NCBI GenBank assembly: GCA_016716265.1 | Contig: JADJWQ010000001.1 | Coordinates: forward strand, 186,001-250,000 | Source: Planctomycetota bacterium | GTDB lineage: Bacteria; Planctomycetota; UBA1135; UBA2386 | Reading direction: 5' to 3' | DNA length: 64,000 nt | Shown here: positions 51,861-59,590 of the stretch, one piece after another | How the letters are laid out: each line of letters starts with the position of its first letter | Numbering within the stretch: position 1 is the first letter of the stretch | Position numbers and translations under genes: made by a program | The notes under the pieces: generated by a model | The model's input: the letters and a program-made list of their open reading frames with translations, nothing else | Told to the model about the DNA's origin: nothing | The model's database searches: none

Positions 51861-53186
51861 CTACGCGGACGACGCCGTGTCGTGCCGCGAGCCGATGTCG
51901 AGCGACAACGGGTTCCCGAGCCCGGTGCCGTCGCCGTCGTCGTCGAGGAAGCCGCCGAGGACCTTGTCGAGCGCCGAGCTGACCGCGAGGTGGTCGTCGT
52001 TCGCATCGAGCGCCTCCAGCGCGGACTCGACCGACTCCTCGTCGGACACGTCCACCTCGAGCAGGCTCGCCAGGCCACCCGGAGCGACGATCGCACCCTC
52101 GCCGGCGAAGCGGACCAGCAGGCGATAGACGTCGTACAACGGCAGCCCCGACAGCTCGGTCAGCCCGCGCGGCGAGTTCTCGCCGTTGATCATGGTCAGC
52201 ACCTTGATCTCCAGCACGCCGAGCGACAGGCCGGAGATGCGCGCGAGCATGTCGGGCATCGGCTCGACCGGCTCGTCCGGCGACGGGAACGCGCGGCACA
52301 TGCTGCGCCAGTCGTCGAGCCGCTTGGAGAGCTCCAGCAGCACCGGCGTGATGCCGAGCCGCAGGTCGTGCTCGCGCGCGAAATCGGGCATCTGATCGAG
52401 ACGGCGATACAGGAACCGACTGCGGTCCTGCGTGCGGATGAAGTCGAACAGCACCTCGGTGCCGAGCTGCCGCACGATGGCCCGTGCATCGAGGCCGTTG
52501 AAGATGTTCGACTCGCCGAGCGTGATGAAGACCGGCACCCCCTCCTTCGCGTGGCGACGCTCGGCGATCTCCATCACCTGGGCGGGGATCTCGCGGTACT
52601 GCATCGGCGTCGAGCCAGGCAGGACGCGTCGTACCACGTGGTGCGGGTCGAGGTAGCGGATGCGACCGGCCTCGATGTAGATGTCGATCCGGTTGTCGTG
52701 CTTCTCGAGGCTCAGGCACCCGCAGTGCTTGCCGGCGCCGAGCATCTGCATGACCTCCTCGAGCGCGATGAAGTCGCAGCGGCCGGCGAACGAGTAGTCC
52801 TGCGGCCCGGTCCCGGCGAGCACGGTCTCGTCGATCGCCGCCGCGACGTTCAGCATCGTGACCGCGCCGATCACCGTCGCGAGCGTCCACTCGGCGACCT
52901 TGATCTCCGCCTCGGCGTCCGGCGTGTCGAGGAAGGAGCGGAACGACCGGCGCAGCCGCGAGAACACGATCTCGCCGACGAGGTCGCGGGTCTCGCTCTT
53001 GGTGCCCTGCATCGACAGCTTGCGCGACACGAGATCGCCGGCGCGCACGAGCAGATGCTCGTAGTCGCGCTCCGCGCGCTCCGGATCGTCGCCCAGCATC
53101 GAACGCACCGCGCGTTGGATGCGCTGCGTGAGGTCGGTCACCGGGTCGGCGCCGTGGGCCTGGGACTGTGGAGTCGGTGCAGTCAC
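51861..53186 (-). CDS. DUF4388 (PATAN-like) domain regulator
   Basis: A 441-residue cytosolic protein with a DUF4388-type segment, found in gliding and development regulators of deltaproteobacteria and in planctomycetes. It runs from GRCDFIALEEVMQMLGAGK over CGCLSLEKHDNRIDIYIEAG and IRYLDPHHVVRRVLPG to VLFDFIRTQDRSRFLYRRLD and holds an 'I.f..G.i....' core. A C-terminal winged-helix-like region (INGENSPRGLTELSGLPLYD, VYRLLVRFAGEGAIV) follows, then an acidic tail. DUF4388 proteins are thought to be scaffolds in signalling, often with a receiver domain that is absent here. GTG 53186 is the first start of the frame and overlaps the stop of a tiny leader ORF (GTGA). It is divergent from a cytochrome gene. 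Confidence 0.68.
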   Translation of the reverse strand: MTAPTPQSQAHGADPVTDLTQRIQRAVRSMLGDDPERAERDYEHLLVRAGDLVSRKLSMQGTKSETRDLVGEIVFSRLRRSFRSFLDTPDAEAEIKVAEWTLATVIGAVTMLNVAAAIDETVLAGTGPQDYSFAGRCDFIALEEVMQMLGAGKHCGCLSLEKHDNRIDIYIEAGRIRYLDPHHVVRRVLPGSTPMQYREIPAQVMEIAERRHAKEGVPVFITLGESNIFNGLDARAIVRQLGTEVLFDFIRTQDRSRFLYRRLDQMPDFAREHDLRLGITPVLLELSKRLDDWRSMCRAFPSPDEPVEPMPDMLARISGLSLGVLEIKVLTMINGENSPRGLTELSGLPLYDVYRLLVRFAGEGAIVAPGGLASLLEVDVSDEESVESALEALDANDDHLAVSSALDKVLGGFLDDDGDGTGLGNPLSLDIGSRHDTASSA

Positions 53187-53206
53187 GACGGCTGTCCGGA
53201 AGGCAT
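53183..53206 (-). CDS. 7-residue leader ORF coupled to the DUF4388 gene
   Basis: ATG at 53206 is preceded by the strongest Shine-Dalgarno of this region (AGGAGG, spacing 7), and codes for M-P-S-G-Q-P-S before a TGA that overlaps the GTG of the DUF4388 gene in the form GTGA. The DUF4388 start itself has no Shine-Dalgarno, so re-initiation after this leader is plausible. A frameshift in the sequence that hides a longer N-terminus is the main alternative. Confidence 0.5.
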   Translation of the reverse strand: MPSGQPS

Positions 53207-53292
53207 TTCGTCCCCTCCTGGGAAAGCCCTTGAGACTGCGCACTCCCCGCGTCCCGCTTGCGGACAGCGGCCGCGCACCGGACCATCCGACG

Positions 53293-54291
53293 ATGGCTGC
53301 TGCGCTGTGGATCTCCGGCATCGGCACCGCGCTCGCGATCGCGGTCGCGGCGGTGGGCGGTCCGGCCGGGCTCGCGGTGGAGCCCGTGCGAGCTACCGCC
53401 GGACCCGCCGGCGCAGCGACGGCCGGATGCGCCGACTGCCACGTCGCGATCCACGACGAATGGCGAGAAAGCCGCCACGGCGCCGCCTGGCGGGACCCCG
53501 CCTATCAGCGCGCGCTGCGAGACCGCGCCCGGCCGGAGCGCTGCCACGGCTGTCACGCACCGCAGCCGGTGCAGGAGCGGCTCGGCCGGCAGCCGTGGGC
53601 GCGCGACGCCGAGCGGGACCACGGCGTCGACTGCGCCGCGTGCCACGCGTGGCGCGGCCGCATCGCGGGGCCGTTCGGTGCCGCGACCGACGCCCACGAC
53701 TCGGTCGCCCACCCGGCGTTCCGGCCCGACGGCTCGATCGCGCTGTGCGGCTCGTGCCACGACACCACCATCGGGCCGGTGCTCGCGCTCGCCCGCGACT
53801 TCCGCGACGCGCAGCTCGCCGAGCGCGGCAAGAGCTGCATCGGCTGCCACATGCCGGCGGTGACGCGCGCGATCGCGACCGACGGCGCCGACGGCGCGCC
53901 GCTCGGACCCGAGCGGCGCGGCCGCAGCCACGCGCTGCGCGGGCCCGGCGACCCCGAGTTCTGCGCAACGGCGTTCAAGCTGGGCGTCGAGGTGGTGCAG
54001 GCCGCCGGAGCGGAGTGGCTCGAGCTGTCGGTCGGCAACCGCGCCGGCCACCGGGTGCCGGGGCTGACGACCCGGAGCTTCCACTTCCGGCTGCAGCCGC
54101 TCACGGCGGACGGCCGGGCCGCCGGCGCGCCGCTGCTGGTGACGATCGGCGCGGACAACCTGCTCGCCGTGGCGGAGACGCGGCGGTTCCGGTTGCCGCG
54201 CCCGCCGGGCGCGACCGCGGTCGAGTTGGAGGTCGAGCACGAGCACGGCGAGGAAAAGGTCGTGCTGACGGACGAACGCCAGCCGCTGTGA
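53293..54291 (+). CDS. Five-haem c-type cytochrome
   Basis: A 332-residue periplasmic protein with a signal or anchor helix (ALWISGIGTALAIAVAAVGG) and five CXXCH haem-binding motifs: CADCH at 46-50, CHGCH at 84-88, CAACH at 114-118, CGSCH at 152-156, and CIGCH at 182-186. The spacing and extra His residues between (WRESRHGAAWRDP, DAHDSVAHPAF) fit bis-His multihaem cytochromes such as the c554 / octahaem family. After residue 200 comes a beta domain (ELSVGNRAGHRVPGLTTRSF, FHFRLQPLTADG) with the 'N..gH.vP.G' pattern found in many related cytochromes. It should carry electrons in the periplasm; the partner is not visible. Confidence 0.87.
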   Translation: MAAALWISGIGTALAIAVAAVGGPAGLAVEPVRATAGPAGAATAGCADCHVAIHDEWRESRHGAAWRDPAYQRALRDRARPERCHGCHAPQPVQERLGRQPWARDAERDHGVDCAACHAWRGRIAGPFGAATDAHDSVAHPAFRPDGSIALCGSCHDTTIGPVLALARDFRDAQLAERGKSCIGCHMPAVTRAIATDGADGAPLGPERRGRSHALRGPGDPEFCATAFKLGVEVVQAAGAEWLELSVGNRAGHRVPGLTTRSFHFRLQPLTADGRAAGAPLLVTIGADNLLAVAETRRFRLPRPPGATAVELEVEHEHGEEKVVLTDERQPL

Positions 54292-54416
54292 AACACCGTC
54301 CCCGCTGCAGCCGATCTGGAGGATGGCGCGAAAGCGAGGGGGCGGTTGGCATGACGCAGCGTGGACATCGCCCGCCGGATCGCCTTCGATGATCTGAGTC
54401 GCTGCGAGCGGACGAG

Positions 54417-55400
54417 GTGAGCGTGGCGCTGGAAACGACGACCGAGACCTGGATCGAGCAGGCGCGCGAGCTGTTGCGCAGCCTGAACCTGCGCGAGAAC
54501 CCCGCCGTGACCCTGCGGCCGGTGTCCGGTCACAACACGTCCCTGCTGGTGCCGTGCCTCGGCGTCGACGATCGCGAGTTCGTGCTCAAGTGGTTCGTGC
54601 CGCCCGCGGAGGGCCGCTACTACCCCGCCGGCGTGCGCCTCGAGGACTATCCGCGCCGCGAGTGCGCGTTCTACCGCTTCCTCGAGTCGATCGATCCGCA
54701 GCGCATGATGCTGCCGGTGCCGCGCGTGATCCTGATCGACCCGCGCGACCCGCCGCAGTGGATCCTGCTGGAGTGGATCGCTGGCGCGGTCGGCCCGGCC
54801 GAGGAGCGGCTCGGCGCGGACGAGATCCTCGGCCTGCTGCACCAGCTCCAGCAGATCCCGCTGGAGCTGTTCCTCGGGCGGCGGGACTTCCCGCTGAACC
54901 ACTGGGACGTGATCAGCTACCTCAACCGCGTGCGGCTGATGTACGACCCGGTGCTGCACGTGATCGGCAACCGTCGCTGGCGGTCGATGCAGGACTTCTT
55001 CGGCGAGGCGCTGCGCTGGACGGACACGCGGCCGCAGAAGGTCGTGCACGGCGACTACACCGAGCAGAACATCCTCGTCGACCCCGACGGCCGGCCGTTC
55101 CTGATCGACTTCGAGCGGATCGGCATCGGCAACGAGGACCACGACTTCGCGTGGCTGTGGATCCACTCGGAGCGCTCGCAGGAGTGGAAGCGCGGCCTCG
55201 TCGAGCGCTACTTCGGCAGCCGCGTCGGCTCCGAGCGGATCCGCGCCGAGTGGGGAGTGCGCGCGGCGCTGGTCTACCTCGCGCTGCGGCGCCTGCGGTT
55301 CGCGCGGCTCGCCTCCGGCGACGGCGATCCGAACCTCCCCCGCAACCTCGCGCTGCTCGACGCCGCGCTGGCGGGCGGCAGCGATCTGTTCCCGGCCTGA
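54417..55400 (+). CDS. Aminoglycoside/choline kinase-like phosphotransferase
   Basis: A 327-residue APH-family kinase-like protein. Recognisable pieces are HNTSLLVPCLGVDDREFVLK with the ATP-site Lys, PVPRVILIDPRDPPQWILLE (hinge), the Brenner motif VVHGDYTEQNILVD with catalytic Asp and metal Asn, and LIDFERIGIGNEDHDFAW with the DFG-like metal Asp. It is a cytosolic small-molecule kinase of unknown substrate; in planctomycetes, similar genes are often near sugar or lipopolysaccharide genes. GTG 54417 is the first in the frame; GTG 54423 also fits. The ECF sigma gene follows after a long intergenic region. Confidence 0.78.
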   Translation: MSVALETTTETWIEQARELLRSLNLRENPAVTLRPVSGHNTSLLVPCLGVDDREFVLKWFVPPAEGRYYPAGVRLEDYPRRECAFYRFLESIDPQRMMLPVPRVILIDPRDPPQWILLEWIAGAVGPAEERLGADEILGLLHQLQQIPLELFLGRRDFPLNHWDVISYLNRVRLMYDPVLHVIGNRRWRSMQDFFGEALRWTDTRPQKVVHGDYTEQNILVDPDGRPFLIDFERIGIGNEDHDFAWLWIHSERSQEWKRGLVERYFGSRVGSERIRAEWGVRAALVYLALRRLRFARLASGDGDPNLPRNLALLDAALAGGSDLFPA

Positions 55401-55495
55401 GCCCCCCGGCGTGCCGCGCGGCGCCGGTCGCTGCCGTCGCCGAGCGGCAGGCAGCCGCCGAGGTGTTGTTCCCGGTCCGGGTCTCGCGCAGGCGC

Positions 55496-55513
55496 GCCGA
55501 CCGGCCGGTCGGC
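55496..55513. promoter_or_regulatory. 18-bp perfect palindrome, candidate enhancer site
   Basis: GCCGACCGGCCGGTCGGC is exactly self-complementary and sits about 176 bp upstream of the sigma-54 promoter, within the distance used by enhancer-binding activators of that sigma factor. Palindromes rich in G and C are common in this DNA, so the link is only a suggestion. The rest of the gap 55401-55688 shows nothing else. Confidence 0.35.
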
Positions 55514-55688
55514 CGCCCCGGTATTTCACCCGGATCCAGTGCGCATTCCTGGGACTATCCCGCGCCGCAGCGGGGAGGCACCTCGCTGCCTACCCGCGGT
55601 GGCACTCCGTTCCGGGGCTGATTCCGCGCGATGGCAGCGGAGAGCGAAATTCGGGGCGAGGGCCGCGCGCGGCGGCGGATCGGGCGAC

Positions 55689-55704
55689 TGGCACGACCAT
55701 TGCT
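55689..55704 (+). promoter_or_regulatory. Sigma-54 (RpoN) promoter
   Basis: TGGCACG-ACCA-TTGCT matches the sigma-54 consensus YTGGCACG-N4-TTGCW at every position, including the C before it, with the invariant GG and GC ten bases apart. Transcription should start near 55715, immediately before the ATG at 55716, so either the mRNA is leaderless or translation begins at the inner ATG 55797. Sigma-54 promoters need an activator ATPase. Confidence 0.72.
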
Positions 55705-55715
55705 CAGTACGCGCC

Positions 55716-56378
55716 ATGACGATCCCCAGCGGGGCTTCCCTCTCCGAGCCCTTCGCTACCCCACGGCACCCTGACCGCCGGCACGACGACGAGTTGATGC
55801 AGCTCATCGAGCACGGCGAGGCCGACGAGGGCCTGCGAGTTCTTCAAGAGCGTTACGGTCGACGGATCCTGCACTTCGTGCGCGGCCTGCTGCGCGACGT
55901 CCATCTCGCCCAGGACGTGACCCAGGAGGTCTTCGAGAAGGTGTTCTTGAAGAGCCACCTGTATCAGCCCGGCACGAACTTCCGGGCGTGGCTGTTCGAG
56001 GTCGCGCGGAACCAGGCGCTGTCGGCGCTGCGCGCGCGGCGGCGCAACCCGCGGCCGGTCAGCAGCCTCGGTGGCCCGAGCGACGACGACGACCAGGACT
56101 TCCTCGAGTCGCTCCCGGAGCATCGCGACAACCGCGAGCTCGAGGAGCAGGAGTTCATGGACGCGTTCGGGCGCGCCGTCGGCGACCTGCCCGAGCGGTA
56201 CCGGACGGTGTTCACGCTGTGCGTGCGCGAGGGGCGCCCCTATCAGGAGGCGGCCGAGCGACTGCAGCTGCCGACCGGCACGGTGGCGATCCGGATCATG
56301 CGTGCGCGCAAGCGGCTCTTCCAGGAGCTGTCGCGGCACCTCGGCCGCCTGCGGCGGCCGCCGGCCTGCTTCCAGTGA
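55716..56378 (+). CDS. ECF-type RNA polymerase sigma factor (sigma-70 family)
   Basis: A 220-residue alternative sigma factor. Region 2 spans MQLIEHGEADEGLRVLQERY (about residues 28-47), DVHLAQDVTQEVFEKVFLKS and FRAWLFEVARNQALSALRAR. Region 4 spans DAFGRAVGDLPERYRTVFTL, YQEAAERLQLPTGTVAIRIM and RARKRLFQELSRHLGRL, with the helix-turn-helix of ECF factors. Between them an acidic linker (DDDDQDFLESLPEHRDN) is present. No anti-sigma gene is next to it. ATG 55716 is the conventional start, but it lies at the predicted transcription start of the sigma-54 promoter. Translation from ATG 55797 would still give a complete region 2. Confidence 0.88.
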   Translation: MTIPSGASLSEPFATPRHPDRRHDDELMQLIEHGEADEGLRVLQERYGRRILHFVRGLLRDVHLAQDVTQEVFEKVFLKSHLYQPGTNFRAWLFEVARNQALSALRARRRNPRPVSSLGGPSDDDDQDFLESLPEHRDNRELEEQEFMDAFGRAVGDLPERYRTVFTLCVREGRPYQEAAERLQLPTGTVAIRIMRARKRLFQELSRHLGRLRRPPACFQ

Positions 56379-56519
56379 CGCCCGCCGCGTGAGGCGCGCT
56401 GATCCGGTGCAGCGCGCGACGGCTCACCGGTCGAGCACCGCATCGAACGGTGCCGCACCGCGGCGGCCGGGGGTGCGGGGCGAACGCGAGCGAGACTTCG
56501 GCGGGACGTCGACCGCACA

Positions 56520-58631
56520 ATGGTCGCCCCGATGAAGCCCGCAGCACAGCAGGTCCAGTTCCAGATCGCCGGCACAGAGGTCACCGTCGAGACCGGTCGC
56601 ATCGCCCGCCAGGCGTCCGGCGCGGCGCTGGTGAGCTCCGGCGACAACGTGCTGCTGGCGACCGTCGTGGTCGGCGCCGCTGGCGAGGGCACCGACTTCT
56701 TCCCGCTGACCGTCGAGTACCGCGAGAAGTTCGCCGCCGCCGGCCGCATCCCCGGCTCGTTCCAACGGCGCGAGGGCCGCATCAGCGACCACGAGATCCT
56801 GATGAGCCGGCTCGTCGACCGCACGATCCGCTCGCTGTTCCCGAAGGGCTATCGGGCCGACGTGCAGCTGCAGGTGTCGGTGTTCTCGGCCGACCCGACC
56901 GCCGACCTGTCGACGCTCGCGCTGATCGCCGGCTGCGCCGCGCTGCACCTGTCGCCTGCACCCGCCGCGGGTCCGGCCGCCGGCCTGCGCATCGTGCGCC
57001 GCAACGGCGTGTTCACGGCGTTTCCGACCGAGGCGGTGCGCGCGCAGGCGGAGCTCGACTTCGTCGTCAGCGCCGGCCCGGACGGGCTCGTGATGGTCGA
57101 GGGCGGCGCACGCGAGGTCGACGAGGCGACCTGCGTCGACGCGCTCGCGCAGGCCCAGGAGTGGGCCGCGAAGGTCGGCCGCGCACTGCAGGAGCTCCGC
57201 GACGCCGCCGGCCGAGCGAAGGACCCCGCCCCGTTGGTGCCGGCCTTGCCCGACGTGCCCCCCGCCGCGCGCGCCGCGCTCGCGAGCGCGCTCGCGATCG
57301 CCGGCAAGCAGGAGCGCCACCACTCGATCGACGCCGCGCGCGACGTGCTGATCGCGGAGGTCGGCGACGACGACGATCTCGACGCGGTGCTCGCCGCGTT
57401 CGACAAGCTGCGCTCGAAGCTCGTACGCGAGCAGATCCTCGGCGGCGGCCGCCGGCTCGACGGCCGCGGCACCGAGGACATCCGACCGATCTGGACCGAG
57501 GTCGGCTGGCTGCCGCGCACCCACGGCTCGTCGATCTTCACGCGCGGCGAGACGCAGGCGCTCGTGACCTGCACGCTGGGGACCGCCGAGGAGGCGCAGC
57601 GCGTCGACGGGCTCGGTGGACTGCGCGACCAGCATTTCCTGCTGCACTACAACTTCCCCCCGTACAGCGTCGGCGAGGTGCGCCCGCTCCGCGGTCCGGG
57701 CCGGCGCGAGATCGGCCACGGCTTCCTCGCGCGCCGTGGCCTCGAGGCGGTCCTGCCGTCGTTCGACGCGTTTCCGTACACGATCCGGATCGAGAGCGAG
57801 ATCAGCGAGAGCAATGGCTCGTCATCGATGGCGACCGCCTGCGGTGGCAGCCTCGCGCTGATGAACGCCGGCGTGCCGATCGCGCGCCCGGTCGCGGGAA
57901 TCGCGATGGGCCTCGTGACCGACGGCGAGCGCACCGCGGTGCTCAGCGACATCCTCGGCGACGAGGACCACCTGGGCGACATGGACTTCAAGGTGGTCGG
58001 GACCGAGGTCGGCGTCACCGCGCTGCAGCTCGACAACAAGGTCGGGGGACTGACGCGCGAGCAGCTCGCGCAGGCGCTCGACCAGGCGCGCCGCGGCCGC
58101 CTGCACATCCTCGGCGAGATGGCGAAGACGCTCGCGGCACCGAACGCGACCGTCAGCACGCGCGCACCGCAGGTCGTCAAGACGCAGATCATGCCCGAGT
58201 CGGTCGCCGTGCTGATCGGGCCGCGCGGCCAGACCATCAAAGGCATCGCGGCGGCGACCGGCGCGAACGTCAACGTCGGCGACGACGGCGTCGTGCGCAT
58301 CTATGCCGCGCAGGAGGCCGCCGCGCGCAAGGCGCTCCAGATGGTCGGGCGCACCGCTGGCGTCGTCCGGCGCGGCGGCTTCTACCGCGGTACCATCAGC
58401 GGCGCGCGCGACTTCGGCGTGTTCGTCCGGCTCAACGAGGTGACCGAAGGGCTCGTGCCGCGCGAGGAGCTGTTCGAGCGCAGTGCCGAGGGCCGGCAGC
58501 AGGCCGAGAAGACCCAGTTCGAGAACGGCGACGAGATGGTCGTGCGCGTGATCGGCGTCGATGACCGTGGCCGCCTGCGATTGTCGCGGCGCGCTGCGCT
58601 GGGCGTCGACGAAGCGCTGATCGAGTGGTGA
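56520..58631 (+). CDS. pnp: Polynucleotide phosphorylase (3'-5' exoribonuclease)
   Basis: Degrades RNA from the 3' end with phosphate and is part of the degradosome. The 703-residue protein (E. coli 711) has both RNase PH-like domains. The first contains YREKFAAAGRIPGSFQRREG and ILMSRLVDRTIRSLFPKGY. The second contains GSSSMATACGGSLALMNAGV and MDFKVVGTEVGVTALQLDNK with the metal-binding Asp pair. A helical linker separates them. A KH domain follows (VAVLIGPRGQTIKGIAAATG, about residues 555-600) and an S1 domain (GFYRGTISGARDFGVFVRLN, about 620-690). ATG 56520 and ATG 56532 are both possible starts. No rpsO gene is visible upstream, unlike in many bacteria. It is convergent with the DUF2058 gene. 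Confidence 0.96.
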   Translation: MVAPMKPAAQQVQFQIAGTEVTVETGRIARQASGAALVSSGDNVLLATVVVGAAGEGTDFFPLTVEYREKFAAAGRIPGSFQRREGRISDHEILMSRLVDRTIRSLFPKGYRADVQLQVSVFSADPTADLSTLALIAGCAALHLSPAPAAGPAAGLRIVRRNGVFTAFPTEAVRAQAELDFVVSAGPDGLVMVEGGAREVDEATCVDALAQAQEWAAKVGRALQELRDAAGRAKDPAPLVPALPDVPPAARAALASALAIAGKQERHHSIDAARDVLIAEVGDDDDLDAVLAAFDKLRSKLVREQILGGGRRLDGRGTEDIRPIWTEVGWLPRTHGSSIFTRGETQALVTCTLGTAEEAQRVDGLGGLRDQHFLLHYNFPPYSVGEVRPLRGPGRREIGHGFLARRGLEAVLPSFDAFPYTIRIESEISESNGSSSMATACGGSLALMNAGVPIARPVAGIAMGLVTDGERTAVLSDILGDEDHLGDMDFKVVGTEVGVTALQLDNKVGGLTREQLAQALDQARRGRLHILGEMAKTLAAPNATVSTRAPQVVKTQIMPESVAVLIGPRGQTIKGIAAATGANVNVGDDGVVRIYAAQEAAARKALQMVGRTAGVVRRGGFYRGTISGARDFGVFVRLNEVTEGLVPREELFERSAEGRQQAEKTQFENGDEMVVRVIGVDDRGRLRLSRRAALGVDEALIEW

Positions 58632-58650
58632 TCGCGCCCGGGGCGCGATC
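58630..58650. terminator. Hairpin at the pnp stop codon
   Basis: GATCGCGCC-CGG-GGCGCGATC is a perfect 9-bp stem with a 3-base loop that begins inside the pnp TGA. It lies between pnp and the convergent DUF2058 gene and may end both transcripts. Confidence 0.6.
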
Positions 58651-58664
58651 GGCTCGCCGCCGGC

Positions 58665-59174
58665 TCACGCGCTCTGCTCGAGTACGCCGCCCGCCGCCCA
58701 GGCGACGCACTCGGGAAACGTACGATGCACGCGCCGGGCGAGGTGCGCGGGCAGCAGCGCGAACACCAGGGCGTCGACGTCGCGGTCGCGCACGATGCAA
58801 AGGTGCCCGCCCTGCAGCTGGTGGCGGTCGGCCTCCGACAGCTTGAGCGCCGGCAGCCGACCGTCGGGCAGCTCGAAGTGCCAGGTCGTCGAGCCGCGCG
58901 CCGGCTTCGTCGTCTCGTTGGCGAGGATCGCGAGGCACGCGGCGCGCTCCTGCTCCTGCTTGCGCTCGGCCTCGAGCCGCGCCTGCCGATCGCGGTCCTG
59001 CTCGCGCTCCTGCTGGCGCTTCTGCTCGAGCTCCAGCTCGCGCTCCCGGCGCTCCGCCTCGAGCCCCTCGCGGCCGGTCTCCTTGCGGTGCACGCGCTCC
59101 TCGTGGGCGAGGCGCCTGGCGTCCTTCTTCGACAGCAGGTTCGCCTTCTGCAGCTGGTCGCGCAGGTTGCTCAT
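58665..59174 (-). CDS. DUF2058 (YaiL-like) protein
   Basis: A 169-residue protein of the DUF2058 family, known from E. coli YaiL and described as nucleoprotein/polynucleotide-associated. The start MSNLRDQLQKANLLSKKDAR is the family's hallmark. A long charged helix (RRERELELEQKRQQEREQDR, about residues 40-85) probably forms a coiled coil. The C-terminus has GSTTWHFELPDGRLPALKLS and GHLCIVRDRD. Function unknown; some RNA or nucleoid link is suspected. Its ATG overlaps the stop of the PilZ gene by four bases (ATGA), so the two are coupled. Confidence 0.86.
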   Translation of the reverse strand: MSNLRDQLQKANLLSKKDARRLAHEERVHRKETGREGLEAERRERELELEQKRQQEREQDRDRQARLEAERKQEQERAACLAILANETTKPARGSTTWHFELPDGRLPALKLSEADRHQLQGGHLCIVRDRDVDALVFALLPAHLARRVHRTFPECVAWAAGGVLEQSA

Positions 59175-59545
59175 GCGCCCAGCGTAGGCGGCGCGGCCGG
59201 CGCCCGGAAGCGGACCGCCACCCCGACGCGCCCCGCCCCCATCGCCTCGATGCGCATCAGCTCGCCGACCCGTCGGCCAGCGCCGTCGGGCAGCACGATC
59301 TCGACGGTCGGCGCGGCATCCGCGACGAAGTAGACTCCGCTCTCCGAGATGTTGGCGGCGCCGCCCACCAGCTCGAGCTCGTGCAGCCGCACGACGATGT
59401 CCCCGGCGAGCGGAGTGCGCTCCGCGGCGCGTCGGTCGTGGGCCAAGGTCGGGGCCAAGGTCGGGGCCACGGTCGGGGCCACGGTCGGGGCCACGGTCGG
59501 GTCGGCGCCCGAAGCGGCAGGATGGCCAGGTCTCGGATCGGTCAT
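59171..59545 (-). CDS. PilZ-domain protein, probable c-di-GMP receptor
   Basis: A 124-residue protein with an Ala/Pro/Thr linker (PTVAPTVAPTLAPTLA) followed by a PilZ domain. It holds HDRRAAERTPLAGDIVVRL, with the RxxxR c-di-GMP arginines, and GAANISESGVYFVAD, which is the (D/N)xSxxG motif; both c-di-GMP motifs are complete. The barrel continues through VEIVLPDGAGRRVGELMRIE and GRVGVAVRFRAP. The start ATG 59545 has a GGAG eight bases upstream. It is co-translated with DUF2058, which hints at a second-messenger control over that protein. Confidence 0.75.
   Translation of the reverse strand: MTDPRPGHPAASGADPTVAPTVAPTVAPTLAPTLAHDRRAAERTPLAGDIVVRLHELELVGGAANISESGVYFVADAAPTVEIVLPDGAGRRVGELMRIEAMGAGRVGVAVRFRAPAAPPTLGA
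59441..59500 (-). repeat. Five tandem 12-bp repeats in the PilZ linker
   Basis: Two copies of ggccaaggtcgg and three of ggccacggtcgg follow each other exactly from 59441 to 59500. They encode repeated A-P-T-V/L residues, and the unit is a multiple of three, so the frame is safe when copy number changes. Confidence 0.88.
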
Positions 59546-59590
59546 GCGCTTCGCTCCGCCCCTTCCCATCGACCGTCTTCGCCCGCCGCC

